A stretch of 23,301 nucleotides of DNA, taken from positions 1 to 23,301 of the forward strand of contig JAZOSS010000025.1 of assembly GCA_045657205.1 (NCBI GenBank), written 5' to 3'. The stretch comes from RGIG7213 sp045657205 (GTDB lineage: Bacteria; Bacillota; Clostridia; Oscillospirales; CAG-272). Positions 5,862-13,847 of the stretch are shown in pieces. A program made the position numbers and the translations under genes. The notes beneath the pieces are model-generated. The model worked only from the letters and a program-made list of their open reading frames with translations. It searched no databases and was not told where the DNA came from. How positions within the stretch are numbered: position 1 is the stretch's first letter; the number at the start of each line of letters is the position of its first letter.

Positions 5862-6346
5862 GGAAGAGTCACTTCCCTTTCAAAGCCGTGGAGAAAGCCG
5901 TTGACATCTGCCGAGCAGATATCGCCGCCTATAACTTTGTTTTTATATACGATTATATTAGCAAGGACTTTACCGTCATAATCGGGGTAGTTGGTTATCT
6001 CGTACGTGTACCGTGTAACGTCCTTGTTTTTGTATTTTTCAAGGTTAAGTCCTTGCTTTGTTTGCAAGGTATTGTATGATTCGTATACGGTATCAAATTT
6101 TGACGGTATTTTGACGTTTGCTTCATCAATTGCCTCTTTCGACGTTTCCCAACCGAACTGTGCTAAAAAGCTACGTCTGTCTTCATTTGTCGATATCTTG
6201 CTGTAGGTCACTTTTTCACTTTCCGTATATACGGGCGCAGGTTCGTATTCGGGAATAAGGGCAACGAGGGTAATTATCGCCGCGACACTTAATACTATTA
6301 TTGCAAAAAAACGTATCGTAGAAGCTTTGAAAGAATAAATAAACAT
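5858..6346 (-). CDS. DUF4830-type membrane-anchored protein
   Basis: 162 residues. One N-terminal membrane segment (about residues 10-32) is followed by an exported domain containing the pattern FLAQFGWETS, IPSKFDTVYESYN, LQTKQGLNLEKYKNKDV and RYTYEITNYPDYDGKVLANIIVYKNKVIGGDI. This is what I recognise as the DUF4830 family of Firmicutes, whose function is unknown. GGAGGAA lies 9 bases before the ATG. The gene converges on the PhnP-like gene with a 4-base overlap of stop codons. No clear sigma-A promoter was found upstream, although the intergenic space to tRNA-Gln is about 140 bases. Confidence 0.78.
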   Translation of the reverse strand: MFIYSFKASTIRFFAIIVLSVAAIITLVALIPEYEPAPVYTESEKVTYSKISTNEDRRSFLAQFGWETSKEAIDEANVKIPSKFDTVYESYNTLQTKQGLNLEKYKNKDVTRYTYEITNYPDYDGKVLANIIVYKNKVIGGDICSADVNGFLHGFEREVTLP

Positions 6347-6445
6347 AATAAACGTTCCTCCGAAAAATCAATCACTACATACTATTCGGAAATGTATTTC
6401 TCTATTCATCCAAAACAAAAAATCCAAAAATAATTTTTAAAGGTA

Positions 6446-6474
6446 TTGACTTAATATTTTTTTTGTGGTATAAT
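6446..6474 (+). promoter_or_regulatory. Promoter of tRNA-Gln
   Basis: -35 TTGACT (6446-6451), 17-bp T-rich spacer, -10 TATAAT (6469-6474); start expected near 6481, 7 bases before the tRNA. Confidence 0.8.
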
Positions 6475-6487
6475 AACGGAGTAATTT

Positions 6488-6565
6488 TGGGATATAGCCA
6501 AGCCGGTTAAGGCACAAGACTTTGACTCTTGCACTACGCAGGTTCGAATCCAGCTATCCCAGCCA
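6488..6565 (+). tRNA. tRNA-Gln (anticodon TTG)
   Basis: Acceptor stem TGGGATA with TATCCCA, anticodon stem CAAGA/TCTTG with loop CTTTGAC giving TTG, T arm with GGTTCGAATCC, discriminator G6562 and encoded CCA 6563-6565. It decodes CAA (and CAG by wobble). The last five bases of the tRNA (AGCCA) form the beginning of the perfect 21-bp hairpin that follows. Confidence 0.96.
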
Positions 6566-6605
6566 ACAGAAAAGGCACGCCATCGGCGTGCCTTTTCTGT
6601 TGGCT
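6561..6605 (+). terminator. 21-bp perfect hairpin overlapping the tRNA-Gln 3' end
   Basis: 6561-6581 is perfectly complementary to 6585-6605, with a 3-base loop ATC. The core is AAAAGGCACGCC/GGCGTGCCTTTT, and the left arm includes the acceptor end and CCA of the tRNA. It has T-rich content inside the right arm (CCTTTTCT) rather than a classic U tail. It is probably the tRNA terminator, but its length and its use of tRNA bases suggest it is also the edge of the palindromic array that follows. Confidence 0.7.
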
Positions 6606-6800
6606 GAACGATGTGTTCCGCTCGCGCGGAACGTGATGTGCCCTTCGGGCGTGATGTTGACTTCGGCAGTGATGTGCGCTTCGCGCATGAGGAGAGCGGA
6701 ACACATCACATCACTTTGTGCCGCAGGCGTAATACATCACTGTGCGTCAGCACAACATCACTGCGGCGAAGCCGCAACTTCACTTTTTCGACTCTGAAGT
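6606..6800. repeat. GTGATGT / ACATCAC palindromic mini-hairpin array
   Basis: The left half has the heptamer GTGATGT at 6633, 6651 and 6669, with a shortened GATGT at 6610. Each is followed by a small hairpin: GTTCCGC/GCGGAAC, GCCC-TTC-GGGC, TGAC-TTC-GGCA and GCGC-TTC-GCGC. The right half has the inverted heptamer ACATCAC at 6703, 6734 and 6755 and ACTTCAC at 6777. Between them are TTTGTGCC/GGCGTAAT-like, TGTGC/GCACA and TGCGGC-GAA-GCCGCA hairpins. GATGTGTTCCGCTC (6610-6623) is repeated inverted at 6694-6707, so the halves can also pair with each other. ACTTCA (6777-6782) also pairs with TGAAGT (6795-6800). No protein gene explains it; it looks like a non-coding repeat element. Confidence 0.85.
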
Positions 6801-6931
6801 TTTTCAGAATTTTGTAGATGCATTTCGTCTCTGTAGACAGATTCGAACCGGCACACAGCAGCGGCGCATATCACCGAGAAAAAACTTCTATGCAGATCAT
6901 TTTGATCTTGCACCTATAAAAATCAAATGGT
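6801..6931. other. Non-coding segment after the palindromic array
   Basis: No credible gene. It contains the hairpin TGCAGATCA (6891-6899) with TGATC-T-TGCA (6903-6912), and on the minus strand a T-arm-like GGTTCGAAT around 6840 with no cloverleaf. With the array to its left and the terminator to its right it may be part of one element or one non-coding transcript. Confidence 0.5.
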
Positions 6932-6968
6932 AAAAAAGATAGTCCGCCATCTATCTTTTTTATTTTTA
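6932..6968 (+). terminator. Rho-independent terminator
   Basis: 11-bp stem AAAAAAGATAG (6932-6942) with CTATCTTTTTT (6951-6961), loop TCCGCCAT, followed by ATTTTT. It would end any transcript coming through the array from tRNA-Gln, and it insulates the MFS promoter just downstream. Confidence 0.75.
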
Positions 6969-6976
6969 CAATTGTC

Positions 6977-7005
6977 TTGAAAACCTTGATGACTTATGAT
7001 ATAAT
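6977..7005 (+). promoter_or_regulatory. Promoter of the MFS transporter gene
   Basis: -35 TTGAAA (6977-6982), 17-bp spacer, extended -10 TGA-TATAAT (hexamer 7000-7005); leader about 60 bases. Confidence 0.8.
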
Positions 7006-7072
7006 CAAGCCATTGAATATTGCAATAATATTTGATAATTAAAAAAATTTGATAAACAGGAGATTTTCATTT

Positions 7073-8377
7073 ATGAAAACCAAACTTTCACCAAGATTTT
7101 GGACTGTCCTTACTTTGTTCAGCCTTATCGGTCAGATAGCGTGGGTCGTAGAAAATATGTATCTGAACGTCTTTATATACAAGATGTTCAACGCATCCGC
7201 CGCGGACATATCCGCCATGGTATCCGCCAGCGCCGTTTCCGCAACACTCACCACGGTTCTGATAGGCGCACTTTCGGACAAATTAGGAAAACGAAAAGTA
7301 TTTATGTGCGGTGGATACATACTCTGGGGTATATCCATACTCGGATTTGCTTTTCTTAAAGAAGATCTGATATCACCCATTTTCCCCGGTGCTGCCTCCG
7401 TTTCGGCAATATGCATAACCCTTGTAATAATTCTCGACTGTCTTATGACGTTTTTCGGTTCAAGTGCAAACGATGCAGCATTCAACGCCTGGCTTACCGA
7501 CAGCACGGATGCCACTAACCGCGGTGCTGCCGAAGGCATTAACTCAATGATGCCTCTTGTGGCAATACTTGCCGTGTTCGGCGGTTTTATGGCGTTCAAC
7601 CTCGATCTTCCAAAAAGTTGGACTTATATTTTTATCATTATCGGTGCTATCGTTATCGCCGTCGGTATACTCGGTTGTTTTATAATAACCGAACCGAAGC
7701 TTACTCCCGCAAAGGAAAGCTATTTCAAAACTGTAGTTCACGGCTTTTTACCGTCAACTGTAAAAAGAAATCCTTCCCTTTATTTCTACCTTTTGACATT
7801 TATCATTTTCAACATATCCATACAGATATTTATGCCGTATCTTATCCTCTACTATGAGGTTTCTTTGCAGATGCCCGACTACGTTTTAATAATGGCACCC
7901 GCCATTATTTTGGCATCCGTGGCAACAGCTTTCTGGGGAAAGGTATATGACAAAAAAGGCTTCAATTTTGCATCAATTTGGAGTCTTGGCTCGCTTTGTT
8001 TGGGATACGTTCTTCTTTATTTGTTCCGATCCACCGCATTTGTATTCATAGGTTCGTTGTTTATGATGTGCGGATATCTCTGCTCCATGGCTGTATTCGG
8101 AGCAAAGATACGAGATCTCACCCCTTCGGGAAGTGCCGGAATGTTCCAGGGTGTTCGCATATTCTCTCAGGTCCTCGTCCCCGGTGTTGTAGGTCCGTTT
8201 ATCGGCAAGACTGTTCTTGCAAATGCTGAAAAAATAGTCGGAAACGACGGAACAGAATCATTCATCCCCAACTCCAACATATTTCTTGCAGCCCTTGTTG
8301 CTGTAATCTTACTTATTGCGGTAATGGCTGTTGAAAAGCTTTTGAACAAAAATCATTGTGTAAAAAATGGTAGATAA
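7073..8377 (+). CDS. Major facilitator superfamily transporter
   Basis: 434 residues with about twelve hydrophobic helices and an MFS loop 2-3 signature, GALSDKLGKRKVFMCGG (near residue 70). A related signature in the second half is WGKVYDKKGFNFASI. The opening SLIGQIAWVVENMYLNVFIYKMF resembles Clostridia MFS permeases related to the sugar:cation symporter (GPH) type. The substrate cannot be read from the sequence. The start at 7073 is chosen because AGGAG (7057-7063) precedes it. A TTG at 7049 in the same frame lies upstream of that ribosome binding site. The DUF1963 gene follows after 63 bases with no terminator between, so they may share a transcript. Confidence 0.88.
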   Translation: MKTKLSPRFWTVLTLFSLIGQIAWVVENMYLNVFIYKMFNASAADISAMVSASAVSATLTTVLIGALSDKLGKRKVFMCGGYILWGISILGFAFLKEDLISPIFPGAASVSAICITLVIILDCLMTFFGSSANDAAFNAWLTDSTDATNRGAAEGINSMMPLVAILAVFGGFMAFNLDLPKSWTYIFIIIGAIVIAVGILGCFIITEPKLTPAKESYFKTVVHGFLPSTVKRNPSLYFYLLTFIIFNISIQIFMPYLILYYEVSLQMPDYVLIMAPAIILASVATAFWGKVYDKKGFNFASIWSLGSLCLGYVLLYLFRSTAFVFIGSLFMMCGYLCSMAVFGAKIRDLTPSGSAGMFQGVRIFSQVLVPGVVGPFIGKTVLANAEKIVGNDGTESFIPNSNIFLAALVAVILLIAVMAVEKLLNKNHCVKNGR

Positions 8378-8440
8378 ATAAAATTTTGATAAGTCATACA
8401 TCACCTTAATTTCAGATAAATTTTAATAAGGGGAAAAGAA

Positions 8441-9316
8441 ATGTTTGGATTCAATAAAGACAAAAAAACTATGGATCTTGATGAAATACTGAACATGCTC
8501 GTTAAAAATGAAATATCCGTCAAAGCGTGCAAAGCGGAAGATAGCGGCGATATACGCAGGAGCAAATTCGGCGGCAGACCTGCCACAACATCCGATTTTG
8601 AATGGCCGAGATTTGAAGCGGAAAACTTTGACAACGAATCCGCAAACAGACCGCTTTCCTTTCTCTGTCAGATAAATCTTGAGGAGGTAAGCGCATTCGA
8701 TAAAGACGGTCTGCTTCCTAAAAAAGGCTTGCTTCTTTTCTTCTACGAGCAGGAGTCGATGCGTTGGGGCTTTGATCCTGCGGATAACGGTTGCTCACGC
8801 GTGTACTATTTTGAAGACACAGATTCCCTTTTGCCCTCTGATTTTCCGGAAGATCTGAAGGAAGAATACCTCGTTAAAGAATATGCGCTGTCGTTCAGCT
8901 TTCAGAATTCTTACCCGAGCTTTGAAGAGCTTGAATGTCATTCCGATACAGAATGTGATTGGGATGACTACGATGAAGTCGTTGAAAAGAAAGGCTATGA
9001 AATAGTCTGTGAACGCCACAAGCTTCTCGGCTATGCCGATCTCATTCAGGGCGAAATACTCACCGAATGTGAAAGGACCGTACGCGGGCTTTACTGCGGT
9101 GATCCGCAGAGTTATGAAAGCACTCCCGAAGACTTAACGAAAGATATAGAAAAGAAAGCTTCCGATTGGATATTACTCTTTCAAATGGCATCAATATGCG
9201 ATTCCGATTATGAGTTGATGTTCGGTGATCTCGGCAATCTTTATTTCTATATCCGAAAGCAAGATCTGAAAGAACGGAATTTTGACAAGGTATGGCTCGT
9301 TTTACAATGCGGATGA
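8441..9316 (+). CDS. DUF1963 (YwqG-like) protein
   Basis: 291-residue acidic cytoplasmic protein with the marks of the YwqG/DUF1963 family. These are SKFGGRPATTSDFEWP (about 41-56), LSFLCQINLEEV (about 73-84), a GLLLFFYE strand, LLGYADLIQG (about 195-204), and the ending WILLFQMAS...MFGDLGNLYFYIRKQDL...FDKVWLVLQC. The function of the family is unknown. AAGGGG lies 8 bases before the ATG. No signal peptide or membrane helix is present. It follows the MFS gene closely, but any functional link is speculative. Confidence 0.88.
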   Translation: MFGFNKDKKTMDLDEILNMLVKNEISVKACKAEDSGDIRRSKFGGRPATTSDFEWPRFEAENFDNESANRPLSFLCQINLEEVSAFDKDGLLPKKGLLLFFYEQESMRWGFDPADNGCSRVYYFEDTDSLLPSDFPEDLKEEYLVKEYALSFSFQNSYPSFEELECHSDTECDWDDYDEVVEKKGYEIVCERHKLLGYADLIQGEILTECERTVRGLYCGDPQSYESTPEDLTKDIEKKASDWILLFQMASICDSDYELMFGDLGNLYFYIRKQDLKERNFDKVWLVLQCG

Positions 9317-9400
9317 TCTCGGTACAATTAAAGTCATATTATAAAATACAAATTACAAAACAAATAAATCAAATGGCAAAAAATCAAATATAAAAAATAC

Positions 9401-9429
9401 TTGAAATGTTTGTAAATTTGCGATATAAT
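9401..9429 (+). promoter_or_regulatory. Promoter of the MATE gene
   Basis: -35 TTGAAA (9401-9406), 17-bp spacer, -10 TATAAT (9424-9429). Confidence 0.8.
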
Positions 9430-9478
9430 CAGTAAGAAAACGCAACTGCGATGATCTCAGCAAAGGAAGTAATCAAAA

Positions 9479-10864
9479 ATGGCATCACAAACCTCGGAGT
9501 ATAAAAAAAGCAAATATGAAATGGATCTGTGTGACGGTTCGATAGTAAAAAAACTGCTTCTGTTCACTCTGCCCATAATGCTTTCAAGTATGCTTCAGTT
9601 GTTATTTAACGCTGCCGACGTAGCTGTCGTAGGTAAATTTGCGGGCGATGCGTCACTGGCTGCCGTCGGTTCGACGACCGCCCTTATAAATCTTCTGACA
9701 AACGTATTTATCGGTCTTTCCGTCGGAACGAACGTCGTAACTGCAAGACACTTTGCCGCAAAGGAAGAAAGAGAAGTAAGCAAAACAGTCCACACCTCGA
9801 TATATATAAGTATCGTTGGCGGTATAATTTTAACCGTCATAGGCATAATTTTTGCGCCTATGATACTCACTCTTATGGGCTCGCCCGACGAGGTTTTGGA
9901 TCTTGCCGCAAAATATCTCAGAATATACTTTTTAGGTATGACGGCGACGACGCTTTACAACTTCGGAAGCTCCGTATTAAGAGCGATAGGTGACACACGC
10001 AGACCTCTTATTTTCCTTATAATTTCGGGAATAATAAACGTGGTACTGAATCTTTTACTTGTAGCAACACCGCTTGCTATGGGTGTTGCGGGTGTTGCCA
10101 TTGCAACTGCAATATCACAGTGCGTTTCAGCCGTGCTTGTTGTAATTTGCTTGATGAAGGAAAAAAGTTCAGTTCATCTTGATTGGAAAAAAGTAAAAAT
10201 ACACAAAGAAAAGCTCATCATAATACTTAAAATAGGTCTGCCTGCAGGCATACAAGGATCTTTATTTTCCTTATCAAACGTCGTTATTCAATCGGCTGTA
10301 AATTCATTTGGTAAGATAGTCATAGCAGGTAACTCTGCCGCGGCAAACCTTGAAGGCTTCGTTTATGTTGCGATGAACTCTTTTCATCAGTCCGCAATAA
10401 CGTTCATCAGTCAGAACGTAGGGGCTCAGAAATACAAGCGGATAAACCGTATCATTTTCATATCTATCGGATGCGTAACAGTCGTCGGAGTTATTTTGGG
10501 CGGAAGCGTTGCATTTTTCGGAAAGTATCTTTTAAGAATATACAGCAGCAGTCCAGATGTAATAACTGCAGGCGTGTTACGACTTAAATACATATGTATC
10601 GTTTACTTTTTGTGCGGTATAATGGACGTGCTTGTCGGCATTTTGCGAGGACTCGGCAAAAGTATAACACCTATGATCGTTTCACTTATGGGTGCTTGCG
10701 TTTTCAGACTTGTTTGGGTGTACACGATATTTCAAATCGAAAGATTTCACTTAATTGAAACCATCTATATTTCATACGCTATAAGCTGGATACTCACCGC
10801 ACTTACACATACCATCGTACTTATATCTACGCGGAAACACTTGAAAAAAATATGGAATGAATAG
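9479..10864 (+). CDS. MATE family efflux transporter
   Basis: 461 residues with about twelve membrane helices. The N-terminal segment (SIVKKLLLFTLPIMLSSMLQLLFNAADVAVVGKFAG...AAVGSTTALINLL) is the classic NorM/DinF-like MATE opening. A second-half repeat includes GLPAGIQGSLFSLSNVVIQSAVNSFG. MATE proteins export cationic compounds using Na+ or H+ gradients; the substrate here is not predictable. AAAGGAAG stands 9 bases before the ATG. It is monocistronic, with its own promoter and the terminator-like hairpin at 10967-11003 downstream. Confidence 0.93.
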   Translation: MASQTSEYKKSKYEMDLCDGSIVKKLLLFTLPIMLSSMLQLLFNAADVAVVGKFAGDASLAAVGSTTALINLLTNVFIGLSVGTNVVTARHFAAKEEREVSKTVHTSIYISIVGGIILTVIGIIFAPMILTLMGSPDEVLDLAAKYLRIYFLGMTATTLYNFGSSVLRAIGDTRRPLIFLIISGIINVVLNLLLVATPLAMGVAGVAIATAISQCVSAVLVVICLMKEKSSVHLDWKKVKIHKEKLIIILKIGLPAGIQGSLFSLSNVVIQSAVNSFGKIVIAGNSAAANLEGFVYVAMNSFHQSAITFISQNVGAQKYKRINRIIFISIGCVTVVGVILGGSVAFFGKYLLRIYSSSPDVITAGVLRLKYICIVYFLCGIMDVLVGILRGLGKSITPMIVSLMGACVFRLVWVYTIFQIERFHLIETIYISYAISWILTALTHTIVLISTRKHLKKIWNE

Positions 10865-11116
10865 CAAATATTCCACGCGCCACAGCTGCAATTTCCTATT
10901 CTGCCCCTGTCAAGTAGACAGCATAAAAAACGAAAAAATATATTAATTGAATGGTTTTTCATCTCCCCTTGCTGCTCAACAGGGGGAGATTTTTCGTTAT
11001 ATAACAATGGTGATTTTATTTTTATATAGGATCATCCCATTTATTTTTAATAATTTCTTTTTGGAGGTAAATAAAAAAAACAATAACATTTTATTTAAAA
11101 AAAACATAGTATTTTG
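10865..11116. other. Intergenic region between MATE and VWA genes
   Basis: About 250 bases without a gene before the next promoter. It holds a small palindrome CTGTC-AAGTA-GACAG (10907-10921) after a CCCC run, then the MATE terminator, then A/T-rich sequence. The palindrome is reminiscent of insertion-sequence ends, but no partner repeat or transposase is present. Confidence 0.5.
10967..11003 (+). terminator. Terminator after the MATE gene
   Basis: ATCTCCCC pairs with GGGGAGAT (8 bp, loop containing TTGCTGCTCAACA), followed by TTTTTCGTT. It lies about 100 bases past the MATE stop. Confidence 0.65.
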
Positions 11117-11172
11117 TCGAAATATTCATATATTTGTGATATAATAATTATAATTATCTGTCGCAAACAGAT
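11117..11172 (+). promoter_or_regulatory. Promoter and 5' hairpin of the VWA/Ig operon
   Basis: Extended -10 TGA-TATAAT (hexamer 11140-11145) with a weak -35 TCGAAA (11117-11122) at 17 bp. Just after the start site, ATCTGT (11156-11161) pairs with ACAGAT (11167-11172), a small hairpin that could stabilise the mRNA 5' end. AGGAGG follows immediately. Confidence 0.65.
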
Positions 11173-11192
11173 ATAATATTTAGGAGGTTTTT

Positions 11193-13832
11193 ATGGACTC
11201 ATTGCTCGAAAACAATTTGATTATGCTATCAGCAGGTCTGCTTGTGGCTGTGCCGGTTCTTTTTATACTTCTTTTCAATAAAAAAATGTATAAAAAGTTC
11301 TCGTATGTGTTGCTTACTGCTGTTTTGTGTATTGCTCTGTCTGTATGCATAACACTCGGCTTTATAGCAGAAAGCGCCCTTGCAAACAATTCTGCTGATG
11401 ACGACAGTGTCTCTGATGCTGTTGAACACTCAAGCGAAGAAAACTACAGCGCTGCATTTTCGGGATTTTTGCTTGAAAGAAACACCGAACATGCAGAACA
11501 GATCATCAACGAATATGCGGATGTGTACGGATGGAACGACAACTGTACACTTATGACTGCGCATCTTGCCTTTGCTCAGAAAAATTACACAAAGGCGGCA
11601 TCTTTATATTCCAAAATTAAAGATAACGCAGAAGTTGACGAAAATCTTGTTGATGCTTCAAAAAAGCTTGCGGCATACGCAAAATTCAACGATGCAGCAG
11701 GTGACGATCCTAACGGTGAAGGAACACAGCCCCCTCTCAGCAACGAACAGATAAAAGAAGCTGAAGAACTTATCTCAGGAAAAGCAGATACAATTCTTGA
11801 TGCTACACTTATCAAAACAAACGGTGCTGAAGATTTCAGAGAAGCTTCAAAAGTAATTTTTGATATAGAAAATCTTTGGGAAGAGGCTACTTTGGAAGGA
11901 CGCGACGTAAGCGACAAACTTGAATCCCTTTCTTCAAAACTTTCTTCGACGAAGAAAGTCAAGGTTCTCAACAAGATAGGTGTATGGCGTAATGCACGTA
12001 TGAAGCTCAGACTTCTTGATGAGGATTATTCCAAGTTTGCCTCCGAGCTTGACGAATATGCAACATGTGAAGAATATACGGTAGCTCTCGATCTTTATCT
12101 CAACAACAAGATTTCTTCTAAGATGATAAAGAAAGCTTTCAAGATCGAGGAAATCGAAGGTATGGAAAAAGTTCTCTCAAGACTTGAAGACATAAAGAAA
12201 AATGCAAATCTTGAAGAGGAACAGAAAGATTCTCTTGAAAAGCAGATAGAAAAGCTCAAAGAATACAAAAAGGATCCTTTGTTCTATCATTTTGAAAGTA
12301 AGTTGATAAAGTTTGCAAAAGATAAAGACAAGATCAAATCAAGCTCAAAGATCTATCTCGCTCTTGCTCAATATTCAAGCCATATCGACAGATCAAGCCT
12401 GAGTAATGAATATTTCTCAGAAGCCTTAACTGCCGCTGTTAATTCCGATGACGAAGCTTATGCAGAAGCAATGACCGCTCTTTCAGAAGCGATACGCGGC
12501 TCCGGAAACTATGAAAGCGTTAAAGACGTTGACAAGTGGGCTGAACAGGTCGCTGAAAACAGTTCTCTTGTAAAAGGCTCGGAAAAGCTTATCATCTCAC
12601 AGGAAAATAAGCTTGCCCTCAAAGAAGCCGTACAGTCATATACAGTAAAAGCAAGCGCTGCAATAACAATAAACTCTGTTGATACATCGAAATTCAATGA
12701 AATAACGGCAACTATCCAGGTATCAGATGAGTTTATGACAGAAAAAGAACTTAAGAATTTAATTAAGATCTACGACTGTTCAATCGAAATAGAATCCTTT
12801 ACCGTAACGAAAGTTGATTACAAAAGAGCAAACATCATCCTTTGCTGTGACAACTCGGGAAGTATGAGCGGTTCTGTCGGCTCACTCAAGAACGCTGTGG
12901 ATAAGTTCCTTGAAAATACGACAAGTGAAGAACAGCTCGGTTTCTATACATTCGACGACGGTATCATACAAAACCTGCCCCTTGGCAGTTCTATTGAGGA
13001 TATCAAAGCAGCTGTTCAAAATATGGGTGCATACGGTGGAACAAACATAAAAGGTACCGTATACAACATACTTGATTCCGTATCCACAGATTTTAATGCA
13101 AACAACATACTTATACTCATGACAGACGGTCATGACGGTTACAGCAACAATGCAAGTATAGAGGATATCGGTAATTTGGCTGCAGCAAAAGGCTACGTCG
13201 TATACGTTATGGGTATGGGTTCGGGAATAGGTGTTGAAAACCTTACCAATCTTGCCGGTGCAACCGGAGGACAGTTCATATATTCTCCCACGGACGCACA
13301 GCTTGAATCTCTCTACGACTTTATCCACGGACAGGTCAAAAACAAGTACAAGATAACGTATAAAACTGCAGACACACTTACCGCATCAAACAGAACGCTT
13401 GAAATTGAGATCAACGGACAAAACGTAAGTGACGTGCGTTACTATTCAATTTCCGATACTCAGGAAGAAACGACCGTTGTTCCCTTTGATAAAAACGTTT
13501 CAATATCCGGTTTTGAAACAAAATATATCGTCAAGCACAAAAACACAGTCGATATAAACATACTTGGAACAGGCTTCCAAAGCACAGATACGATGTACGT
13601 AAACCTTGTCGGAAGCAGAACGTACAATCTCAGAGCTACCTATGTTGATGAAAACACATTCAAAATATCCATTCCTATGAATATAGCAATAGATATCTAC
13701 GATGCGAAGATCACGCTCAACAACAGATACACCTTGTTAAAAAATGAACTTACCGTATCAAATGGTACCAGAAACAATACAGCCATAACAAAAAACGGCA
13801 GTACGGGACACGATTTTGATTACACGTATTAA
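11193..13832 (+). CDS. Membrane-anchored von Willebrand factor A domain protein
   Basis: 879 residues. Two N-terminal membrane helices (about 7-28 and 37-60) joined by a basic loop (NKKMYKK) predict a large C-terminal part outside the cell. Residues 65-520 are a charged helical region with TPR-like segments (NYTKAASLYSKIKDN, IYLALAQYSSHIDRSSLSNEYFSEAL) and an E/K-rich coiled-coil-like stretch around 330-370. A VWA domain (about 545-725) has a complete MIDAS site: D553-x-S555-x-S557, T617 and D645. A C-terminal beta region with an IPT/TIG-like ILGTGF (790-795) follows. VWA MIDAS domains bind ligands through a metal ion. AGGAGG is 5 bases before the ATG. The partner gene starts 15 bases after the stop. 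I know no named system with this layout. Confidence 0.85.
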   Translation: MDSLLENNLIMLSAGLLVAVPVLFILLFNKKMYKKFSYVLLTAVLCIALSVCITLGFIAESALANNSADDDSVSDAVEHSSEENYSAAFSGFLLERNTEHAEQIINEYADVYGWNDNCTLMTAHLAFAQKNYTKAASLYSKIKDNAEVDENLVDASKKLAAYAKFNDAAGDDPNGEGTQPPLSNEQIKEAEELISGKADTILDATLIKTNGAEDFREASKVIFDIENLWEEATLEGRDVSDKLESLSSKLSSTKKVKVLNKIGVWRNARMKLRLLDEDYSKFASELDEYATCEEYTVALDLYLNNKISSKMIKKAFKIEEIEGMEKVLSRLEDIKKNANLEEEQKDSLEKQIEKLKEYKKDPLFYHFESKLIKFAKDKDKIKSSSKIYLALAQYSSHIDRSSLSNEYFSEALTAAVNSDDEAYAEAMTALSEAIRGSGNYESVKDVDKWAEQVAENSSLVKGSEKLIISQENKLALKEAVQSYTVKASAAITINSVDTSKFNEITATIQVSDEFMTEKELKNLIKIYDCSIEIESFTVTKVDYKRANIILCCDNSGSMSGSVGSLKNAVDKFLENTTSEEQLGFYTFDDGIIQNLPLGSSIEDIKAAVQNMGAYGGTNIKGTVYNILDSVSTDFNANNILILMTDGHDGYSNNASIEDIGNLAAAKGYVVYVMGMGSGIGVENLTNLAGATGGQFIYSPTDAQLESLYDFIHGQVKNKYKITYKTADTLTASNRTLEIEINGQNVSDVRYYSISDTQEETTVVPFDKNVSISGFETKYIVKHKNTVDINILGTGFQSTDTMYVNLVGSRTYNLRATYVDENTFKISIPMNIAIDIYDAKITLNNRYTLLKNELTVSNGTRNNTAITKNGSTGHDFDYTY

Positions 13833-13847
13833 CGGAGGATACCAACA

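Noticed and set aside
6606..6800. GTGATGT array considered as a CRISPR array
   Set aside because: The repeat is only 7 bases, the spacers are themselves palindromic and of variable length (11-19), and the repeat inverts half-way; no cas gene is present.
6836..6850. Minus-strand GGTTCGAAT as part of a reverse-strand tRNA
   Set aside because: The T-arm stem does not pair well and no acceptor, D or anticodon arm can be built around it.
6522..6933. Overlapping reading frames of 63-91 residues across tRNA-Gln and the hairpin array
   Set aside because: They run through a tRNA and non-coding palindromes, have no ribosome binding sites and have repeat-driven composition.
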